A DNA stretch of 16,855 nucleotides from JAGLHV01 sp023132075 [NCBI: bacterium] (GTDB taxonomy: Bacteria; CBDUZB01; JAGLHV01), in the NCBI GenBank assembly GCA_023132075.1, contig JAGLYT010000007.1, positions 1 through 16,855 of the forward strand. The letters are read 5' to 3'. Position 1 is the stretch's first letter, and every line of letters begins with the position of its first letter. Positions 13,906 to 16,855 of the stretch are shown one piece after another. Under the pieces are notes generated by a model. It was not told the origin of the DNA and ran no database searches. It was given only the letters and a program-made list of their open reading frames with translations. The translations under genes were made by a program, and so were the position numbers.

Positions 13906-15117
13906 CCTACTAAATTTGTGACGGGAGTAAGTTTTGGGGAAGATAGTTTTGGGGAAGATAGTTTTCTGGTAGGTAAGGACGTTGCCGGTAAGGCGTTGGA
14001 AAAAATGAAAGGAGAAAAGATTCATCTTTCGATTGTATTTTGTTCTTCTGAGTATAATTATGTAGAGGTTATAAAAGGAATAAAAGAAATTACCCAAAAT
14101 GCTCCTCTTATTGGTTGTTCCAGTGCCGGTGAATTTACCGAAGAGCGAGTTGGTAAAAAAAGCGTATGTTGTGCTCTAATATCTTCTAATGACCATAAAT
14201 TTTTTCTCGGGTGTGGAAAAGAATTTAAAGGAAATGAAATAGAAGCAGTAAAACAAGCTACCGGAAACTTCTCTCGGTCAGTAAATGATTATCCTTATCT
14301 TTCCTGTCTGCAGTTGATTGATGGATTGACAGGGAAAGGAGAGGAAGTCACATTAGCGGTGAGTAGTGTTTTGGGATCTCTGGTGAGATTAATAGGAGGA
14401 GCAGCCGGAGATGATTTAAAATTTAAAGAAACAAAGGTATTTATGGATAATCAAATAAATTCTAATACCATTGCTTTGTGTTTAATTGCTTCTAAAATTC
14501 CTGTAGGAATAGGAGTAAAGCACGGACATACGCCGCTTAGTCCTGCTTTAAATGTAACCAAATCTGCAGGCTGTATTCTTTACGAATTAAATAGCGAGCC
14601 TGCATTCGAAGTTTGGAAAAAGTATACAAGAGAAAGAGCTAAAGAGCAATTTGATATAAATGTGGATAAATTGTCCGATTCTACGGAAATAGGAAGTTAT
14701 CTTATTAAATATGAGGTAGGGGTACTTACAGGGATAGACTATAAAATTAGAATTCCTTTTTCTGCTAATCCCGATGGGTCTCTTAATCTTGTTTGTCCTA
14801 TTTCTGAGGATACAATAATAAAAATCATGGAAAGTTCAAAAGATGCTCAGATTAATTCTGCAAGAGAGGCCGCGAGGTTAGCTGTTGCTTCATTAAGAGG
14901 AGCTAAGATTGCCGGTGCGATTATCTTTGATTGTGTCTGTCGTGCCCTTATTTTAAAAGATGAATTTTATCAGGTGATTGAAGCTATTAAAGAAGTCATT
15001 GGAAAAGATGTTCCCCTTATTGGACTGGAAACATACGGAGAAATAGCTATGGAATTAGGACAACTAAGTGGCTTTCATAATACTACTACTACTATTTTGT
15101 TAATTCCGGAAAGATAA
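13903..15117 (+). CDS. FIST-domain sensor protein, copy 1
   Basis: 404 residues, soluble, no signal peptide. The FIST_N part (about 20-225) contains LIGCSSAGEFTEE (69-81) and IGGAAGDDLKF (164-174). The FIST_C part (about 225-400) contains IFDCVCRALIL (341-351), ETYGEIAMELG (376-386) and the closing HNTTTTILLI. FIST proteins are intracellular ligand sensors; some, named NosP, bind haem and nitric oxide and regulate a neighbouring histidine kinase. No enzymatic motif is visible and the protein has no fused output domain, so it would signal by contact, perhaps with the Cache kinase 410 bp upstream (inference). Residues 10-19 are a doubled SFGED. The second FIST gene downstream is a close paralogue: by hand alignment 3 of 103 residues differ at the N-terminus, 29 of 57 in residues 104-160 and 45 of 244 afterwards. 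Confidence 0.9.
   Translation: MPTKFVTGVSFGEDSFGEDSFLVGKDVAGKALEKMKGEKIHLSIVFCSSEYNYVEVIKGIKEITQNAPLIGCSSAGEFTEERVGKKSVCCALISSNDHKFFLGCGKEFKGNEIEAVKQATGNFSRSVNDYPYLSCLQLIDGLTGKGEEVTLAVSSVLGSLVRLIGGAAGDDLKFKETKVFMDNQINSNTIALCLIASKIPVGIGVKHGHTPLSPALNVTKSAGCILYELNSEPAFEVWKKYTRERAKEQFDINVDKLSDSTEIGSYLIKYEVGVLTGIDYKIRIPFSANPDGSLNLVCPISEDTIIKIMESSKDAQINSAREAARLAVASLRGAKIAGAIIFDCVCRALILKDEFYQVIEAIKEVIGKDVPLIGLETYGEIAMELGQLSGFHNTTTTILLIPER
13931..13960 (+). repeat. 15-bp in-frame tandem repeat in FIST gene 1
   Basis: GTTTTGGGGAAGATA occurs twice head to tail (13931-13945, 13946-13960), followed by a partial GTTTT. It encodes SFGED twice near the N-terminus. The same duplication exists in FIST gene 2 (15449-15478), so it probably predates the gene duplication or was spread by gene conversion. 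Confidence 0.85.
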
Positions 15118-15130
15118 CAGACAACAAATT

Positions 15131-15158
15131 ACAGTTCACAGATGACAGTTGACAGACA
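15131..15158 (+). repeat. Heptamer array ACAGNNN, four units
   Basis: ACAGTTC, ACAGATG, ACAGTTG and ACAGACA are strictly phased at 7 bp. Related AYAGNNN heptamers occur at 16745-16758 and 16803-16830. Only the first four bases of each unit are constrained. Confidence 0.65.
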
Positions 15159-15183
15159 GAGACAAAAGAAAAAGACAAAAGAG

Positions 15184-15226
15184 GAAAGACATTTTTTTCC
15201 CCTTTGAAAAAGGGGGTTAGGGGATT
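15184..15226 (+). repeat. CCCCTTTGAAAAAGGGGG dispersed repeat, copy 2
   Basis: GAAAGACA, a T-run, CCCCTTTGAAAAAGGGGG and TTAGGGGATTA. Differs from the copy at 13821-13865 by a few bases and a small length change in the homopolymers. Confidence 0.65.
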
Positions 15227-15291
15227 AAATGACAATTAACAGTTATAAGTCATGAATTGAAAAAAAATCAAAGAAAAGCAGCAACTACTGG

Positions 15292-15347
15292 ATTCCGCAT
15301 CATCCGCCTGAGGCGGAGCGGAATGATCCACCTTAAAGATTGGTGGA
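15292..15347. repeat. Two consecutive hairpins (TCCGCC/GGCGGA and TCCACC/GGTGGA)
   Basis: The first is nested: outer arms ATTCCGC (15292-15298) and GCGGAAT (15318-15324), inner palindrome TCCGCCTGAGGCGGA (15303-15317). The second pairs TCCACC (15327-15332) with GGTGGA (15342-15347) across a 9-nt loop. The block is much more GC-rich than its surroundings, which suggests an inserted dispersed repeat. No T-tract follows, so it is not a standard terminator. Confidence 0.6.
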
Positions 15348-15390
15348 CAGGCACGCAGAATAAAAAAAGAAAAAGCAGTCAAATCTTTTT

Positions 15391-15423
15391 GACATTACCA
15401 TAAAGAAAAGAGAGATTTTTATG
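15391..15423 (+). repeat. Conserved leader of FIST gene 2 (direct repeat with 13873-13905)
   Basis: Identical over 33 bases to the leader of FIST gene 1, including the ATG. Identity continues into the coding region with few changes for about 300 bases. Confidence 0.8.
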
Positions 15424-16635
15424 CCTACTAAATTTGTGACGGGAGTAAGTTTTGGGGAAGATAGTTTTGGGGAAGATAGTTTTTTGGTAGGAAAGGATGT
15501 TGCCGGTAAGGCGTTGGAAAAAATGAAAGGAGAAAAGATTCATCTTACAATTGTATTTTGTTCTTCTGAGTATAATTATGCAGAGGTTATAAAAGGAGTA
15601 AAAGAAATTACTCAAAATGCCCCTCTTATCGGTTGTTCCAGTGCCGGTGAATTTACCGAAGAGCGAGTTGGTAAAAAAAGCGTATGTTGTGCTTTAATAT
15701 CTTCTAATGACCATAAATTTTTTCTTGGGCATGAAAATCAACTTGAAAAAAAAGGAAGAGAGGCAATAAAACAGGCTGCCGGGAAATTTCCTGAGGCAGT
15801 AAATAATTATCCTCATCTTTGTTGTATAGAGCTTATAGACGGATTAGTTAAAGAAGGAGAAGATTTAACTTTAGCTGTAAATAGTATTATGGGTTCTCTT
15901 GTAAGATTAATTGGGGGAGCAGCCGGGGATGATTTAAAATTTAAAGAAACAAGGGTTTTTATGGATAACCAAATAAATTCCGAAGCCATTACACTATGTT
16001 TAATGGCTTCGGAAATTCCTGTAGGAATGGGAATAAAACACGGACATAAGCCATGGAGTCCTGCTTTGAATGTGACTAAATCCGAAGGATGTATTCTTTA
16101 TGAATTAAATAACAAGCCTGCATTCGAAGTTTGGAAAAAGTATACAAGAGAAAGAGCTAAAGAGCAATTTGATATAGATGTGGACAAATTGTCCGATTCT
16201 ACGGAAGAAGGAAGTTATCTTATTAAATATGAAGCAGGGTTGCTTACAGGGATGGACTATAAAATTAGAGTTCCTCTCTCTGTTAATCCGGATGGGTCGT
16301 TAAACTTTGGGTGCCCTATTCCTGAGGATACAATAATAAAAATCATGGAAAGTTCAAAAGATGCTCAGATTGATTCTGCAAGAGAGGCCGCACAATTAGC
16401 GGTTGATTCGTTAAGAGGGGCTAAAGTTGCCGGGGCACTTATCTTTGATTGTGCTTGCAGGGGTCTTATTTTAGGGGACGATTTTCCTAAAGCAATTAAA
16501 GCGATTGGAGAAGTTATCGGGGAAGATGTTCCCTTTATTGGATTTGAAACATACGGGGAAATATTTATGGAATTAGGGCAATTAAGTGGTCTTCATCACA
16601 CGACTACTACTGTCTTGTTAATTCCGGAAAGATAA
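15421..16635 (+). CDS. FIST-domain sensor protein, copy 2
   Basis: 404 residues, the same length as copy 1, so every change between them is a substitution or a balanced indel. It retains the LIGCSSAGEFTEE, IGGAAGDDLKF, IFDCACRGLIL, ETYGEIFMELG and HHTTTTVLLI motifs of FIST_N and FIST_C. It differs from copy 1 mainly at residues 104-160 (for example GHENQLEKKGREAIKQAAG against GCGKEFKGNEIEAVKQATG). Within FIST_C, long stretches such as PAFEVWKKYTRERAKEQFD are unchanged. Both frames are intact, so both copies seem to be kept under selection. A shared KHGH (206-209) is a possible metal or haem contact but this is a guess. Its own leader copy suggests separate translation; whether it has its own promoter is unclear. 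Confidence 0.9.
   Translation: MPTKFVTGVSFGEDSFGEDSFLVGKDVAGKALEKMKGEKIHLTIVFCSSEYNYAEVIKGVKEITQNAPLIGCSSAGEFTEERVGKKSVCCALISSNDHKFFLGHENQLEKKGREAIKQAAGKFPEAVNNYPHLCCIELIDGLVKEGEDLTLAVNSIMGSLVRLIGGAAGDDLKFKETRVFMDNQINSEAITLCLMASEIPVGMGIKHGHKPWSPALNVTKSEGCILYELNNKPAFEVWKKYTRERAKEQFDIDVDKLSDSTEEGSYLIKYEAGLLTGMDYKIRVPLSVNPDGSLNFGCPIPEDTIIKIMESSKDAQIDSAREAAQLAVDSLRGAKVAGALIFDCACRGLILGDDFPKAIKAIGEVIGEDVPFIGFETYGEIFMELGQLSGLHHTTTTVLLIPER
15449..15478 (+). repeat. 15-bp in-frame tandem repeat in FIST gene 2
   Basis: GTTTTGGGGAAGATA twice (15449-15463, 15464-15478), identical to the pair in FIST gene 1, again encoding a doubled SFGED. Confidence 0.85.
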
Positions 16636-16665
16636 AAAAAAACGGTTAAAAGAAAAAGATAGTTG

Positions 16666-16703
16666 GTTGGTTTAGATTGGTTTTATTAGTTTCAATTGGT
16701 TTA
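16666..16703 (+). repeat. Degenerate 9-10 bp tandem array (ATTRGTTT type), copy 2
   Basis: GTTGGTTTAG, ATTGGTTTT, ATTAGTTTCA and ATTGGTTTA. The order of unit endings (TTTAG, TTTT, TTTCA) matches 11169-11215 minus one 9-bp unit, so the two arrays look related by descent and not by chance. Confidence 0.6.
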
Positions 16704-16744
16704 AAAAATAAAAGACAAAAAAAAAGGCGGGAAGTTGGGAAACA

Positions 16745-16758
16745 ATAGTCCATAGACA
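16745..16758 (+). repeat. Heptamer pair ATAGTCC-ATAGACA
   Basis: Two phased AYAGNNN heptamers of the same type as those at 15131-15158 and 16803-16830. The 220 bp after FIST gene 2 (16636-16855) hold only these arrays and A-rich filler; no gene is visible. Confidence 0.5.
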
Positions 16759-16802
16759 GAAACTACAGTTATTAGTTACTAGTTAAAAAGAAACAGAAGT
16801 CC

Positions 16803-16830
16803 ATAGTCGATAGTCCATAGATAACAGACA
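16803..16830 (+). repeat. Heptamer array AYAGNNN, four units
   Basis: ATAGTCG, ATAGTCC, ATAGATA and ACAGACA in exact 7-bp phase. Confidence 0.6.
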
Positions 16831-16855
16831 AAAAATAAAAAATAAATCCGAAATC

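Larger units (their letters stand above)
15118..15420. other. Intergenic region between the FIST genes (303 bp)
   Basis: No gene. Contains a heptamer array (15131-15158), the CCCCTTT hairpin repeat (15184-15226), two consecutive hairpins (15292-15347) and the duplicated FIST leader (15391-15420). A TTGACA at 15389-15394 has no matching -10 box and is not conserved before the first copy. Confidence 0.7.

Noticed and set aside
15131-15158. CRISPR array
   Set aside because: Units are only 7 bp, without 20-40 bp repeats and unique spacers, and no cas gene is present.
15184-15226. Intrinsic terminator between the FIST genes
   Set aside because: A hairpin is present but neither strand has a T-tract after the stem; the T-run precedes the stem.
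15337-15360. Possible c-di-GMP (GEMM) riboswitch suggested by GGACAGGCACGCAGAA
   Set aside because: The conserved CACGCACAGGGCAAACC core and the second conserved helix of GEMM are absent; the bases belong to the double-hairpin repeat.
15389-15394. TTGACA as -35 box for FIST gene 2
   Set aside because: No -10 box at 16-18 bp and the first copy reads AATGACA, so the hexamer is not conserved.
13903-16635. Assembly artefact as the cause of the two FIST copies
   Set aside because: The copies differ at 77 of 404 residues by hand alignment and have different upstream spacers, so they are genuine paralogues.

Overview
The window is AT-rich, densely coded and bacterial, and almost every gene belongs to two-component signalling or to a type IV pilus / type II secretion (T4P/T2S) machine. 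Class III prepilin peptides, a GspE/PilB-type ATPase, AGGAGG-type ribosome binding sites and one perfect sigma-70 promoter fit a Gram-negative-type bacterium. The intergenic DNA is full of short dispersed repeats (GTAG-headed palindromes, CCCCTTT/AAAGGGG hairpins, heptamer arrays). Long multidomain REC/kinase proteins plus these repeats suggest an uncultivated candidate phylum (Omnitrophota or Desantisbacteria-like), but that placement is a low-confidence guess with no marker gene behind it.

Left arm, minus strand (5851 down to 1): four tightly coupled genes read from a consensus promoter at 5972-6000. In order they are a soluble REC-PAS-PAS hybrid histidine kinase, a REC-pseudokinase-REC-REC protein that has lost its phospho-histidine and ATP-binding motifs, a REC-zinc ribbon protein, and a six-helix membrane PAS histidine kinase that runs off the window edge after its H-box.

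Centre, plus strand (6343-11146): a REC-HPt protein, then an 847-residue secretion/pilus ATPase carrying a receiver domain at BOTH ends, then a zinc-ribbon membrane protein with a pilin-like C-terminus, and a class III pseudopilin fused to a laminin-G/DUF1080-like beta-sandwich. Next comes a Cache-HAMP-PAS histidine kinase (11246-13492).

Right arm (13493-16855): two tandem FIST-domain sensor genes, about 81% identical by my hand alignment but strongly mosaic. They are separated and flanked by repeat-rich spacers holding a MITE/REPIN-like element, paired hairpins and heptamer arrays.

Working model (inference): environmental inputs (FIST ligand, Cache ligand, PAS signals) feed several kinases. 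A phosphorelay passes through stand-alone and fused receivers and the HPt protein, and ends on the two receivers of the assembly ATPase. Phosphorylation would thus set the activity or placement of a pseudopilus/pilus motor whose pseudopilin displays a beta-sandwich binding module. No platform protein (GspF/PilC), secretin or prepilin peptidase lies in the window, so the rest of the machine must be encoded elsewhere.
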